Assembly: GCA_039028895.1 (NCBI GenBank)
Contig: JBCCHF010000009.1
Span: 1 to 64,000 of the forward strand
Source of the DNA: JAHDCJ01 sp039028895
GTDB taxonomy: Bacteria > Bacteroidota > Bacteroidia > Chitinophagales > Saprospiraceae
Direction of reading: 5' to 3'
Length of the DNA stretch: 64,000 bases
Shown here: positions 50,854-58,848 of the stretch, piece after piece
Position numbering within the stretch: the first letter of the stretch is position 1
Layout: each line of letters starts with the position of its first letter
Made by a program: the position numbers and the translations under genes
The notes under the pieces: generated by a model
Told to the model about the DNA's origin: nothing
The model's input: the letters and a program-made list of their open reading frames with translations, nothing else
The model's database searches: none

Positions 50854-52099
50854 CCTGATCTATCTTTTTGAAGTAACGATTTGTTGGGCTGTTTTCTATG
50901 GCCTGTATATCCTTTTGCTTCGTAATGAAACCCGATTTGGTTTAAACAGGGGATATCTCATGATCACCTTGTTGTTGGGTATTTCTTTGCCTCTAATCAA
51001 TTTCTCTTTTCCCGGAGGAGAACAAGGGCAGGTTTATATCGGTGGTATTTACTCTGGCATGTTAGCTGAAGTAGAAGTTATGGGCACTACTGTAGCAGAA
51101 TCAGGTCCGGCTTTTTCAATAATTAAATTCGTATATCTTGGTGGCGTAATTATCTGTCTTACAGGATTATTACTTGGGTTTTGGCGTGTAGGGCAGTATT
51201 TGAGACGATCCGTTATTGAGCCAAAATCCGGATATGTTCTGGTTCGGACTCCAAAGAATCATGCTCCTTTTTCTTTTTTCAATATGATGTTCCTCAGTTC
51301 AGACTCTGGAATGGAGGCTGAAGACGAAGTCCAGGTCATTAATCATGAATTAGCCCACATAAGGGAGAAGCACAGTTTTGATGTATTGATCACAGAATTG
51401 TTGCGGATTTTATTCTGGTTTCATCCAATGGTCTATTTCTACCAGCGGTCTATTCGTAATACGCATGAATTCCTGGCCGATGCAGCTGTTCTACAAACAA
51501 CGCCAAAGGCGCGCTATGGTCGTTTGTTGCTTGAGCAGTCCTTATCAGGGCCGCATCTGGTCAATCATTTTAATAAATCACAATTAAAACAACGTTTAAC
51601 AATGATGACTAAAAATAAATCGAGTCGATTTGCACTCGCAAAGTATTTTCTTGCTATTCCGGTATTTGCTTTTTGTATGATGCTTTTCTCATTTAGCAAT
51701 GCTGAATATCCAATCTTCCCAGAAAAATTAAATGAACCAGTTGAAGCATTTGGTGGAGAAGTTGATGAATTGCCGCGTTTCCCGGGCTGTGAAGGTAATG
51801 AAGGAACTGCGAAGGATATTTCCAATTGTGCGATGAACAAGATGATTACCTATGTCGGAAGCAATCTGAAATACCCGAAAGATGCTCGAAAAGATGGTGT
51901 TGAAGGTATGGTAGTTGTAAGCTTTATAGTAGATGCCAACGGAGCTATTAAGAAGCCTTCAATCGCGAAAAGTCTTTCCAATTCTTGTGATAAGGAGGCG
52001 ATGAGAGTTGTGGCCAGTATGCCTAATTGGATACCGGGTAAAAAAGACGGAAAGTCAGTTCCGGTTGAAATGAAATTACCTTTTAAGTTTAAATTGTAG
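50846..52099 (+). CDS. M56 metallopeptidase (BlaR1-like) with C-terminal TonB domain
   Basis: A 417-residue membrane protein with four spans in the first 300 residues (starting near 5, 30, 90 and 270), HELAHIREKHSFDVL with the HExxH zinc motif in the cytoplasmic loop, and WFHPMVYFYQRSIRNTHEFLAD with the third ligand region. The C-terminal about 90 residues form a TonB-type domain (EGMVVVSFIVDANGAIKKPS, WIPGKKDGKSVPVEMKLPF). The sensor domain of BlaR1 is replaced by the TonB module, a common Bacteroidota layout. It overlaps blaI by 8 bp and should cleave it on signal. Confidence 0.92.
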   Translation: MNSLIYLFEVTICWAVFYGLYILLLRNETRFGLNRGYLMITLLLGISLPLINFSFPGGEQGQVYIGGIYSGMLAEVEVMGTTVAESGPAFSIIKFVYLGGVIICLTGLLLGFWRVGQYLRRSVIEPKSGYVLVRTPKNHAPFSFFNMMFLSSDSGMEAEDEVQVINHELAHIREKHSFDVLITELLRILFWFHPMVYFYQRSIRNTHEFLADAAVLQTTPKARYGRLLLEQSLSGPHLVNHFNKSQLKQRLTMMTKNKSSRFALAKYFLAIPVFAFCMMLFSFSNAEYPIFPEKLNEPVEAFGGEVDELPRFPGCEGNEGTAKDISNCAMNKMITYVGSNLKYPKDARKDGVEGMVVVSFIVDANGAIKKPSIAKSLSNSCDKEAMRVVASMPNWIPGKKDGKSVPVEMKLPFKFKL

Positions 52100-52103
52100 T
52101 CAA

Positions 52104-52880
52104 CTAGAGTTTTTCTAGTTTCCTTACAAGTTTGCTGGCCTGTGCGGCATAAAATCCCTGCTGGCTGGCAATGAATTCCGAAACCTCACGACATCTTTCT
52201 ATATCATTATTGCGTAATAGTGCCAGGGCCAGGTACCAGTTCGCATCTTCTGCATACTGAGTATCTGATTGGCTGGACAGTTTGTCGAGTGTCTTGATGG
52301 CTTTTTCAAGTTGACCTGTTTCAAGGTGAGACAATCCGCCAAATAACAACGCTGTGGGGTTTTTTCCGTCCAGTTTTAAGAGCTGATCAAAAATGTCTGC
52401 GCTTGCTTGAAAGTCTTTTTCATTATAGGCTTGCCATGCGTTTTTGGTCAGTTCCTTTATCCTGGTTTCATCTGCATTCCTGGTGGTAGGATCCGGCATT
52501 TTGAGATACTCGTAATTGGTCTCATATATAGCTGCGGTGTTACCTTTTGGTTTGGGCAACAGGAATAGAATGGCAAGTATCAATGCTATGGAAGCAGCGG
52601 TAGCGATCAGGGGTTTAACACCAATAAGCAATTGACGTTCCTTTTTGGGTTGGCGGATATCCTTATCGTTAAGCCCTGGTATCTTTAGATTATCCAATTC
52701 ATTAAGCACCTGTGTCGGCTCTTCTACTTTTAACCAGCCTTCCACAGCGGCATTACAAAGGGCACAATCTACCAAATGCTTTTCAATCTCATAAAGCTCC
52801 TTTTCCGGAAGGGAAGAGTTAATGTATCCCATAATCTCATCCTGGGAAAGACACTGTCTTTTTTCAAAAATCTCTTTCAT
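52104..52880 (-). CDS. Anti-sigma factor with zf-HC2 and TPR-type C-terminus
   Basis: A 258-residue protein. The N-terminus has a zf-HC2 zinc motif HLVDCALC (His35, Cys39, Cys42), then one membrane span (about residues 90-108), and a C-terminal half with TPR-like helical repeats (NAWQAYNEKDFQASADIFDQ, LLFGGLSHLETGQLEKAIKT) facing the periplasm. I infer an anti-sigma factor whose periplasmic TPRs sense a partner. It starts 3 bp after the sigma gene. Confidence 0.86.
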   Translation of the reverse strand: MKEIFEKRQCLSQDEIMGYINSSLPEKELYEIEKHLVDCALCNAAVEGWLKVEEPTQVLNELDNLKIPGLNDKDIRQPKKERQLLIGVKPLIATAASIALILAILFLLPKPKGNTAAIYETNYEYLKMPDPTTRNADETRIKELTKNAWQAYNEKDFQASADIFDQLLKLDGKNPTALLFGGLSHLETGQLEKAIKTLDKLSSQSDTQYAEDANWYLALALLRNNDIERCREVSEFIASQQGFYAAQASKLVRKLEKL

Positions 52881-52883
52881 GGA

Positions 52884-53462
52884 TTAGCTTTTCTTTTGAT
52901 TTTTCAGGAGAAGGGTCTTTAATCGTTTTTTGCCATTCTGTAGCAGGCTTTTTACCTGTTTTTCCGTGATTCCTGTTACTTCTGCTATTTGCTTGTATCT
53001 CATTTTTTTGAAATAAAATAGTTCGATACAGGTCTTCTGATCTTCATCAAGAGCGGCAATAGCGTTTTTAAGATCTGATTCATTAGGTTTTGATTCGTCT
53101 TCATTTAGTAGACGGACAAACTCTTCATTTTCCACACTTTGAGGGTCATTTATTTTTTCCTGCTCGTAGTTTTTTTGTAGCGTTACCTGTTTTCTCTGTT
53201 TTTGGATATAGTCGAGGCAGGTATGTTTGGTTAATGTAAATAGCCAGTTAGGCAAATCGCGGATGGGTTTCGAAGGTTTCAAATTCAGGATTTTTTCGAA
53301 AACCAGCATAGTGGCATCCATACTATCGTTCTTGTCGTCGAGGTATTTGGTGCAAACACCAAAAACAAGAGATCGGTATCGTCGAAAAATATCTTCGAAT
53401 ATGGCTGGGTCACCTGTAGACAGGTAACTGTTGATCAGTTCTTCATCAGACTTGTGGCCCAT
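52884..53462 (-). CDS. ECF-type RNA polymerase sigma factor
   Basis: A 192-residue sigma-70 family protein: region 2 (FRRYRSLVFGVCTKYLDDKNDSMDATM, then LPNWLFTLTKHTCLDYIQKQR) and region 4 (LDEDQKTCIELFYFKKMRYKQIAEVTGITEKQVKSLLQNGKKRLK). It is second in the DUF4837-sigma-anti-sigma operon, 16 bp after DUF4837. Its targets are unknown. Confidence 0.94.
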   Translation of the reverse strand: MGHKSDEELINSYLSTGDPAIFEDIFRRYRSLVFGVCTKYLDDKNDSMDATMLVFEKILNLKPSKPIRDLPNWLFTLTKHTCLDYIQKQRKQVTLQKNYEQEKINDPQSVENEEFVRLLNEDESKPNESDLKNAIAALDEDQKTCIELFYFKKMRYKQIAEVTGITEKQVKSLLQNGKKRLKTLLLKNQKKS

Positions 53463-53478
53463 TGCAGGGAGATTTGAT

Positions 53479-54546
53479 CTAGATGGTCTGTAGTGAGGAG
53501 AAAATCACTTCGAAACGTTGCATCATTGGGCGTTTGTCTTGTTCTGGAGCATAAAGGAAGCCATCGAGGAATACGACCTTCTGGATGTCTTCCAAATAGA
53601 CCATATGACTCAGAAAAGCGCCTCCCATAAAATCGTTTTCCATAGCCCAAATGCCACGAGCGGATAGCGTGTAATTACCGTTATTTTCAAAGGTGCTGTA
53701 GATGATCGGAAGATTTATATCATCAGTTGTCATGTAAGAACCTTTTACCGCTGTAGTGATATATTCTTGTCCCAGCAGATTTCTTGTGGCTAAAATATTG
53801 GCTTCGGAAATCTGGTTTTCCTGGGTGTAGTCCATAACCTTGATAAGAATGTTACTACTTGTTTTTCGGACTTCTCTTCTCAGCCAAATGGTTTGGTTGA
53901 TGCTGTCAAAGACGGCGATCTTGAAGTCGATTGGGAGTCTCAGATCTATTCCGAGTCCATTTTTGATACGGGTAATATCTTCGGAATTAGATCCTCCTTG
54001 GTATGTGGTCGCTTTTATTTGTTTGAGATCGGCTTGTAGCAACTTTTCCTCTAATTGTGGGTACCTTGATCTGATATTTTCAATAAGTTGGGCATCAGAT
54101 GGTCCAAAAAGATAAATGATCTGCTGACCGTCTGCCCAAAGGTCTTCTCTATAAGCCAGGTTGATGCTAAGATCGTCTTTTGCTTTCTGAAAGGTCTCTT
54201 CACCCAGCGACTGCCTGATCATCTTTGTGGTAGCATTTTCATTATTGATGTTGCCAAGGAAGATAATGGTTTTTACCTCGCGTTGTAGCTCATTTAACTC
54301 TGGTCCTGATACAAACCTGATATCGAAAATAGGTTCTGGTTGAGGAAGCACCGGATAAGGTTGAATAAAATACTCTCTAAAAGTTTCTCCAACTACACCT
54401 TCCCAGGCTGCTCTTTCAGCAACGACCAGTATCTGGCCGGGTTCGCCTACAGCTCCAGGTTTAATGCTGGCTACATTACAGGATGAAAAAATGATTGCCA
54501 GTAAGAGGACAGGCAGAATGATTGCGGACACCTTTTTGATATGCAT
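53479..54546 (-). CDS. DUF4837-family lipoprotein
   Basis: A 355-residue protein from the ATG at 54546; upstream codons to 54612 run across a -7 element and are rejected. It has a signal with a lipobox (FSSC) and then the DUF4837 pattern: KPGAVGEPGQILVVAERAAWEG, FLGNINNENA, YLFGPSDAQLIENIRSRYP, TRNLLGQEYITTAV and VVFLDGFLYAPEQDKR near the end. The family is a Bacteroidota outer-membrane-associated lipoprotein of unknown role. It is first in the sigma operon, so the sigma factor may respond to the same envelope state. Confidence 0.9.
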   Translation of the reverse strand: MHIKKVSAIILPVLLLAIIFSSCNVASIKPGAVGEPGQILVVAERAAWEGVVGETFREYFIQPYPVLPQPEPIFDIRFVSGPELNELQREVKTIIFLGNINNENATTKMIRQSLGEETFQKAKDDLSINLAYREDLWADGQQIIYLFGPSDAQLIENIRSRYPQLEEKLLQADLKQIKATTYQGGSNSEDITRIKNGLGIDLRLPIDFKIAVFDSINQTIWLRREVRKTSSNILIKVMDYTQENQISEANILATRNLLGQEYITTAVKGSYMTTDDINLPIIYSTFENNGNYTLSARGIWAMENDFMGGAFLSHMVYLEDIQKVVFLDGFLYAPEQDKRPMMQRFEVIFSSLQTI

Positions 54547-54609
54547 AACTGCTGGGTTATTATAGCGATTATATGATCGAATTCCATCAGAGGTTAACCT
54601 AATGGAAAT

Positions 54610-54617
54610 CAAAGATA
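54610..54617 (-). promoter_or_regulatory. -7 element of the DUF4837-sigma-anti-sigma operon
   Basis: CAAAGATA on the plus strand, that is TATCTTTG on the minus, 64 bp before the ATG at 54546. No TTG at the right spacing is seen, as may be expected for a regulated promoter. Confidence 0.5.
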
Positions 54618-54765
54618 ACTAATCTGTAAAACAGATGACCCCGGACTAAGTTGTTTAATGATTTGTTAAGACCAGGTAGAGCATTATCTCTAATTTTTGA
54701 GATGCAAGTCTGTCTGATTTTGGTGGGAAAAAGGGCAAATTTGTGTTGTGATTGCGGGGGTACAG

Positions 54766-54813
54766 GTAAAAAATTCTAATGGCTTACTGCTTTTTCAAAC
54801 AATAAGCCATTAG
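54766..54813 (-). terminator. Rho-independent terminator of the MltD-like gene
   Basis: CTAATGGCTTA (54776-54786) and TAAGCCATTAG (54803-54813) form an 11-bp stem with a 16-nt loop. On the minus strand a T-run (complement of the As at 54767-54773) follows, with the gene's stop codon at 54851. Confidence 0.8.
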
Positions 54814-54850
54814 AACAGATCCGCAACGCGGTTATGTATTATTCGTTGAT

Positions 54851-56038
54851 CTACCCTTCAGGTATCTTTAGATGTGCCCCTGGCTTGATTTTACCGATAT
54901 CAGCCAATTGGTTGACTCTGATTATATCTCTTACAGATACACCAGGGTAATGGCGGGCGACATCCCAAAGTGTTTCACCATTCTGAATTTCGTATATAGT
55001 GTGCCCTGGGTCTTCAAGGTCTTTCATATATACTTTTTCCCCAGGAGGTTGTTCGTTCGCTGCCAGGTACTTGGCATCCATTGGATCAATTCCTCTGAAA
55101 AGCGCCATTTTACCAGCTGGCAATGTCAGAACATAGCCCTTATGGTTGGTCGGGATAAAGTTAAGTTTGAATGAAGGGTTCAGTTTTTGAACGACTTCAA
55201 GCTCTACATCACACTTTTTTACGATTCTGGAGAAATCGAGGTGTTGATGAACGATCATCGTATCAGTAACCTGGTAGTCCAATGACGGATAAACCGGGTT
55301 CAGTCCGTGAATCTGGTAATAGTTCATCAGGTAGGCAACAGCGATATAGGCTGGTACGTAATTCCTGGTTTCTTTAGGAAGGTGCTTGTATATCTTCCAA
55401 AAGTCTTTACTACCTGTTCTGCGAATCGCTTTGTTAACTCTTCCCGGGCCGCAATTGTAAGCTGCCAATGCGAGGATCCAATCGTCGTAGCGTTCGTGAA
55501 GATTCGTAAGAAACTTCATGGCTGCCTCTGTCGACATGCGTGGGTCCATACGTTCATCAACATACTCATTGATGCGGAGGTTGTATTCATTGCCCGTATA
55601 AGGCATGAATTGCCATAGCCCGCCAGCTCCAACTCGGGAAACTGCAGTAGGATCAAGTGCTGATTCGATTACAGGCAGAAATTTGAGTTCTTCAGGAAGA
55701 TCGTATTTCTCAAGGTATTCCTCGAAAATGGGGAAGTAAATAGTACTTTTCCCAATCAATCTTTCTGTTAAACGTGGGTAGCGAAGGTAGGCGTCGATAT
55801 TACCTCGTACATATTTATTGTACCGAAGTTCCACATCACCTGAAATTTCGGCGATGCGTTTTTCGTAGTCCTCCTCCGTAAATGTCAGCCTGGTATTTTC
55901 AAACTCCGGCTGATTAATCTGATACTTAAGCCCTGCGTCCTTGTCCCTGGTGCTCTGGGCGTAAGTGTGAATGTTTGTCGGCAATAAAGTAAGTGCTATT
56001 AAAATTGTTGCGACAAACGCCAAAATGTTAGGTTTCAT
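54851..56038 (-). CDS. MltD-like lytic transglycosylase with LysM domain
   Basis: A 395-residue protein with signal peptide, an SLT (lysozyme-like) domain with the catalytic Glu in FLPVIESALDPTAVSRVGA, then GLWQFMPYTGNEYNL and LALAAYNCGPGRVNKAIRR, and a C-terminal LysM module (IYEIQNGETLWDVARHYPG, IKPGAHLKIPEG). It cuts peptidoglycan glycan strands with formation of anhydro-muropeptides, held to the wall by LysM. Length and domain order are usual for the MltD group. Confidence 0.94.
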   Translation of the reverse strand: MKPNILAFVATILIALTLLPTNIHTYAQSTRDKDAGLKYQINQPEFENTRLTFTEEDYEKRIAEISGDVELRYNKYVRGNIDAYLRYPRLTERLIGKSTIYFPIFEEYLEKYDLPEELKFLPVIESALDPTAVSRVGAGGLWQFMPYTGNEYNLRINEYVDERMDPRMSTEAAMKFLTNLHERYDDWILALAAYNCGPGRVNKAIRRTGSKDFWKIYKHLPKETRNYVPAYIAVAYLMNYYQIHGLNPVYPSLDYQVTDTMIVHQHLDFSRIVKKCDVELEVVQKLNPSFKLNFIPTNHKGYVLTLPAGKMALFRGIDPMDAKYLAANEQPPGEKVYMKDLEDPGHTIYEIQNGETLWDVARHYPGVSVRDIIRVNQLADIGKIKPGAHLKIPEG

Positions 56039-56154
56039 AAAGAATCCTTTGGTGAAACAATTCCGGACAAAATTTATGGGAGCGTGTCCATCCTATCCCA
56101 TTATTATGTGCATTAAGTCTGGATTATGTTACCTGTCTTCTGAGGTTTATTTTA

Positions 56155-56186
56155 CAAAACTAAGGTAGTTTCTACCAAAAAGTCAA
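56155..56186 (-). promoter_or_regulatory. Promoter of the MltD-like gene, TTG-N21-TAGTTTTG
   Basis: On the minus strand TTG (56184-56186), 21-bp spacer and TAGTTTTG (56155-56162). It lies 117 bp upstream of the start at 56038. The TTG lies within the palindrome 56174-56195. Confidence 0.6.
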
Positions 56187-56195
56187 CTTTTTGGT
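56174..56195. repeat. Perfect inverted repeat ACCAAAAAGT-CA-ACTTTTTGGT
   Basis: A 10-bp perfect stem with a 2-nt centre, between the gatA stop (56205) and the MltD-like promoter whose -33 it overlaps. It may serve as an operator or, as RNA from the gatA side, as an end-of-gene hairpin. No T-run follows it. Confidence 0.6.
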
Positions 56196-56204
56196 GAAAA
56201 AATA

Positions 56205-57659
56205 TCAATTTTTTGGTTTTAAAGTGTGGTTTAAAACCATCCTCGAGAAGGCCAGTAACCGGCTTTCATCAAATTGCCTGGCCATAAACTGAATGCCAAT
56301 TGGTAATCCGTTTTTATGGTCACCCATCGGCAGACATATAGCTGGAATCCCAGCCATATTGGCCTGTACAGTATAGATGTCGGCAAGGTACATCTCCACC
56401 GGATCGGTGGTCTTTTCGCCTATCCCAAATGGCGTTGATGGCGCTGCCGGCATCAGTATAAAATCATAGTCTTCAAAAATCGCATTTGTGCGATCGTATA
56501 TTAGGCGCCGAACTTTTTGGGCCTTGGTATAATAAGCGTCGTAGTATCCGGCACTCAAAACGAAAGTGCCTAGTATTATTCTTCTTTTTACTTCTTCACT
56601 GAACCCTTCGGTACGTGATTTCTTATAAGTTTCTTCAAGATTTGAAGCATTTGGGCTTCTTCTACCAAATTTTATGCCATCATAGCGCGAGAGGTTACTT
56701 GAAGCCTCTGCAGTGGTTAAAACATAGTAGGCTGGAATGATGTAGTCAAGATATTCAAACCCAACTGGTTCAACTGTATGTCCTTGATCCTTAAGATCTT
56801 GTATTAGGTTTTTGGTCTTCTGCCGGATGTCTGGATCCAAACCTTCATGATTCAAAGCAGAGTCAAAAAAAGCTATTCTGGCTTTTTCGCCAAACTCCAG
56901 TTTTTGTGAATATGGCTCAACCGGACGTAAGCTAACCGTACTGTCATGCTCATCCTGACCAGCCATTATTTCCATTAAAAGGGCTGTGTCTTCAACACTT
57001 TTTGCCAAAATACCGACCTGGTCAAAGGAGGAGGCATATGCTAACAATCCATGCCTGGAAATGCGTCCATAGCTCGGTTTAAAACCAATAATTCCACAAA
57101 ACGCTGCCGGTTGCCTTACAGAGCCTCCAGTGTCGGTTCCCAAAGCCGCCAGGCAGGTGTCTGTTTGCACAGCGACCGCCGATCCTCCGGAAGAACCACC
57201 AGGTACTTTGGTTTCATCAAAAGCATTGAGTACCGGGCCATAAACTGAGTTTTCATTGGTAGATCCCATCGCGAACTGGTCACAATTGACCCTGCCAATG
57301 ATAATAGCATCTTCTTCTATCAGCCGCTCAATCGCTGTACATGAAAACAACGACTCAAAGCCTTCTAAAATTGCAGATGCTGCTGTAACCTTATGATCTT
57401 TATAACAAAGAACGTCTTTGATGGCAATTACCATCCCTGCAAGTCTTCCGGCAGATTCTGGCTGATCTTTCAGCTTATCATCTAACCGGGTAGCCATTTC
57501 CCTCGCTTCTTCTGTATAGACTTCTACATAAGCATTGAGGTGCTTGCTTGCCTCAATGTTTTTAAGATACCCTTCGACCAACTCTGCACAAGTGATTTTT
57601 CTGTTAAGAAGATCAGCCTGTATTTCACTTAGTTTATGATATGTTTGACCAAAAGTCAC
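56205..57659 (-). CDS. gatA: Asp-tRNA(Asn)/Glu-tRNA(Gln) amidotransferase subunit A
   Basis: About 484 residues with the amidase-signature domain: AIKDVL (catalytic Lys), GGSSGGSAVAVQTD, GTDTGGSVRQPAAFCG (the cis-Ser and nucleophile Ser), GFKPSYGRISRHGL and the C-terminal VQANMAGIPAICLPMG. It releases ammonia from glutamine for the amidation of misacylated tRNA. The GTG at 57659 is used because the only longer start, TTG at 57683, lies inside a -7 element (57681-57688). Subunits GatB and GatC are not in the window. Confidence 0.95.
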   Translation of the reverse strand: MTFGQTYHKLSEIQADLLNRKITCAELVEGYLKNIEASKHLNAYVEVYTEEAREMATRLDDKLKDQPESAGRLAGMVIAIKDVLCYKDHKVTAASAILEGFESLFSCTAIERLIEEDAIIIGRVNCDQFAMGSTNENSVYGPVLNAFDETKVPGGSSGGSAVAVQTDTCLAALGTDTGGSVRQPAAFCGIIGFKPSYGRISRHGLLAYASSFDQVGILAKSVEDTALLMEIMAGQDEHDSTVSLRPVEPYSQKLEFGEKARIAFFDSALNHEGLDPDIRQKTKNLIQDLKDQGHTVEPVGFEYLDYIIPAYYVLTTAEASSNLSRYDGIKFGRRSPNASNLEETYKKSRTEGFSEEVKRRIILGTFVLSAGYYDAYYTKAQKVRRLIYDRTNAIFEDYDFILMPAAPSTPFGIGEKTTDPVEMYLADIYTVQANMAGIPAICLPMGDHKNGLPIGIQFMARQFDESRLLAFSRMVLNHTLKPKN

Positions 57660-57680
57660 CTCAAAAAAATTTTGGGACCG

Positions 57681-57688
57681 CAAAGATA
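57681..57688 (-). promoter_or_regulatory. -7 element of gatA
   Basis: CAAAGATA on the plus strand, TATCTTTG on the minus, about 22 bp upstream of the GTG start at 57659. It overlaps the alternative TTG start at 57683, which makes that start unlikely. No clear TTG -33 is visible. Confidence 0.6.
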
Positions 57689-57899
57689 CGACAAATAAGC
57701 ATGCCGCACCAGAAACCTTTACTTATTAAAATAGGGGAGTTAGGCAGGTGCGAAAGGTGTCAATATTTCCGAAAAGGAAATCTTTCCCGGAAGGAATAAA
57801 ATGTTAGAAAAAGAATGTGTGGCGGAATAAAATAATTGAAAAAAATAATGGAAAATTGATCGGAAATCGCTCAAATGGGGTTGTCAAAGCCAAAAATGA

Positions 57900-58118
57900 C
57901 TATTCACCGCCTTTTTCTTCAGCAGGTTCTTCAATTTCCTTCATGCCTTCTTTCAATTCTGTTTCGACTGAAGCTCTTGCACGGTTAAATTCACGGATAC
58001 CTTTTCCGACTCCACGCATCAACTCAGGGATTTTCTTACCACCAAACAATAAAAGAATGGCGAAAAAAATGACCAACATTTCAGGACCGAAGAAATTAAA
58101 TAGCAGTATGGTATTCAT
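57900..58118 (-). CDS. tatA: Twin-arginine translocase TatA/E-type subunit
   Basis: A 72-residue protein: one N-terminal membrane span (FGPEMLVIFFAILLLFGGKK), the FG-hinge and an amphipathic helix (IPELMRGVGKGIREFNRARA), then a charged, Glu/Lys-rich tail. This is the standard TatA/E layout; it forms the protein-conducting part of the Tat exporter. No tatC is in the window. It stands between gatA and nadD on the minus strand. Confidence 0.93.
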   Translation of the reverse strand: MNTILLFNFFGPEMLVIFFAILLLFGGKKIPELMRGVGKGIREFNRARASVETELKEGMKEIEEPAEEKGGE

Positions 58119-58275
58119 GTCTATTCTAATTTATGATTTATTCAAAATTACGATATTCTACCTAGAATAAAGTGGTTTGGAGGTTTTTGTTTTAATTCTG
58201 CTTATAAAATGGTGGTCACCCCAAACCGGGTTTTTTCCTTTCTATAAGACAATTCCCAATTTCCAAAGTTTAATC

Positions 58276-58848
58276 CTACTGGTAAAGCTTTTTCGACATA
58301 ATGAGCTCATTTACGGCTTCAGGGACCAGATATCGCACTGATTTGCCCAATTTGATGTTCTCCCGGATATAGGTGGCGGAGATCATCAGTTGCGGAGCAT
58401 TCAAAATTGTTACCGAGGCATGCTCTTTCAAGGGCCCCAATCTGTAACCTGGCCTTTTATAAACATAAATCTCAAATTGCTCTAATATTTGTTCATAAGC
58501 TTTCCATTTATGAAAGATCTTTAGGTTGTCGCCACCCATGACAAGCACAAACTGGTGATCGGGGTAAATCATGTCCAAATGCTTGAGCGTATCAATGGTG
58601 TAGGAGGGAATGGGCAAGGAAAACTCAATATCAGAAGCTTTTATGCCAGGGTGATCACCAATAGCCAATCTGACCATGTCTAAACGGACATGATCAGGTG
58701 CCAGGTTAGACTTCTGCTTTAACGGATTTTGGGGTGTAACGACTAACCATACTTCGTCAATGTCGGTATGGTTGCCAAGGAAATTTGCAATGATCATATG
58801 CCCTGTGTGGACAGGGTTAAATGAGCCAAAGAATAGTCCGATCTTCAT
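58276..58848 (-). CDS. nadD: Nicotinate-nucleotide adenylyltransferase
   Basis: A 190-residue nucleotidyltransferase: GLFFGSFNPVHTGHM with the TxGH motif, a central Rossmann-like region with VLVMGGDNLKIFHKW, and SATYIREN, the ISSTxIR-type motif. It adenylates nicotinate mononucleotide in NAD synthesis. It overlaps the upstream M29 gene by 4 bp (ATGA), so both are expressed together. Confidence 0.97.
   Translation of the reverse strand: MKIGLFFGSFNPVHTGHMIIANFLGNHTDIDEVWLVVTPQNPLKQKSNLAPDHVRLDMVRLAIGDHPGIKASDIEFSLPIPSYTIDTLKHLDMIYPDHQFVLVMGGDNLKIFHKWKAYEQILEQFEIYVYKRPGYRLGPLKEHASVTILNAPQLMISATYIRENIKLGKSVRYLVPEAVNELIMSKKLYQ

Larger units (their letters stand above)
54547..54850. other. Intergenic region between DUF4837 and the MltD-like gene
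   Basis: A 304-bp gap. It holds the -7 element of the DUF4837 operon (54610-54617, minus) and the terminator of the MltD-like gene (54766-54813, minus). Nothing else recognised. Confidence 0.6.

Noticed and set aside
52102..52120. AACTAGA/TCTAGTT hairpin between the M56 and anti-sigma genes as a bidirectional terminator
   Set aside because: The stem is only 7 bp, AT-rich, overlaps a stop codon and has no T-run on either side; too weak to call.
57660..57683. Longer gatA from the TTG at 57683
   Set aside because: That TTG lies inside the TATCTTTG -7 element, so the transcript would begin after it.
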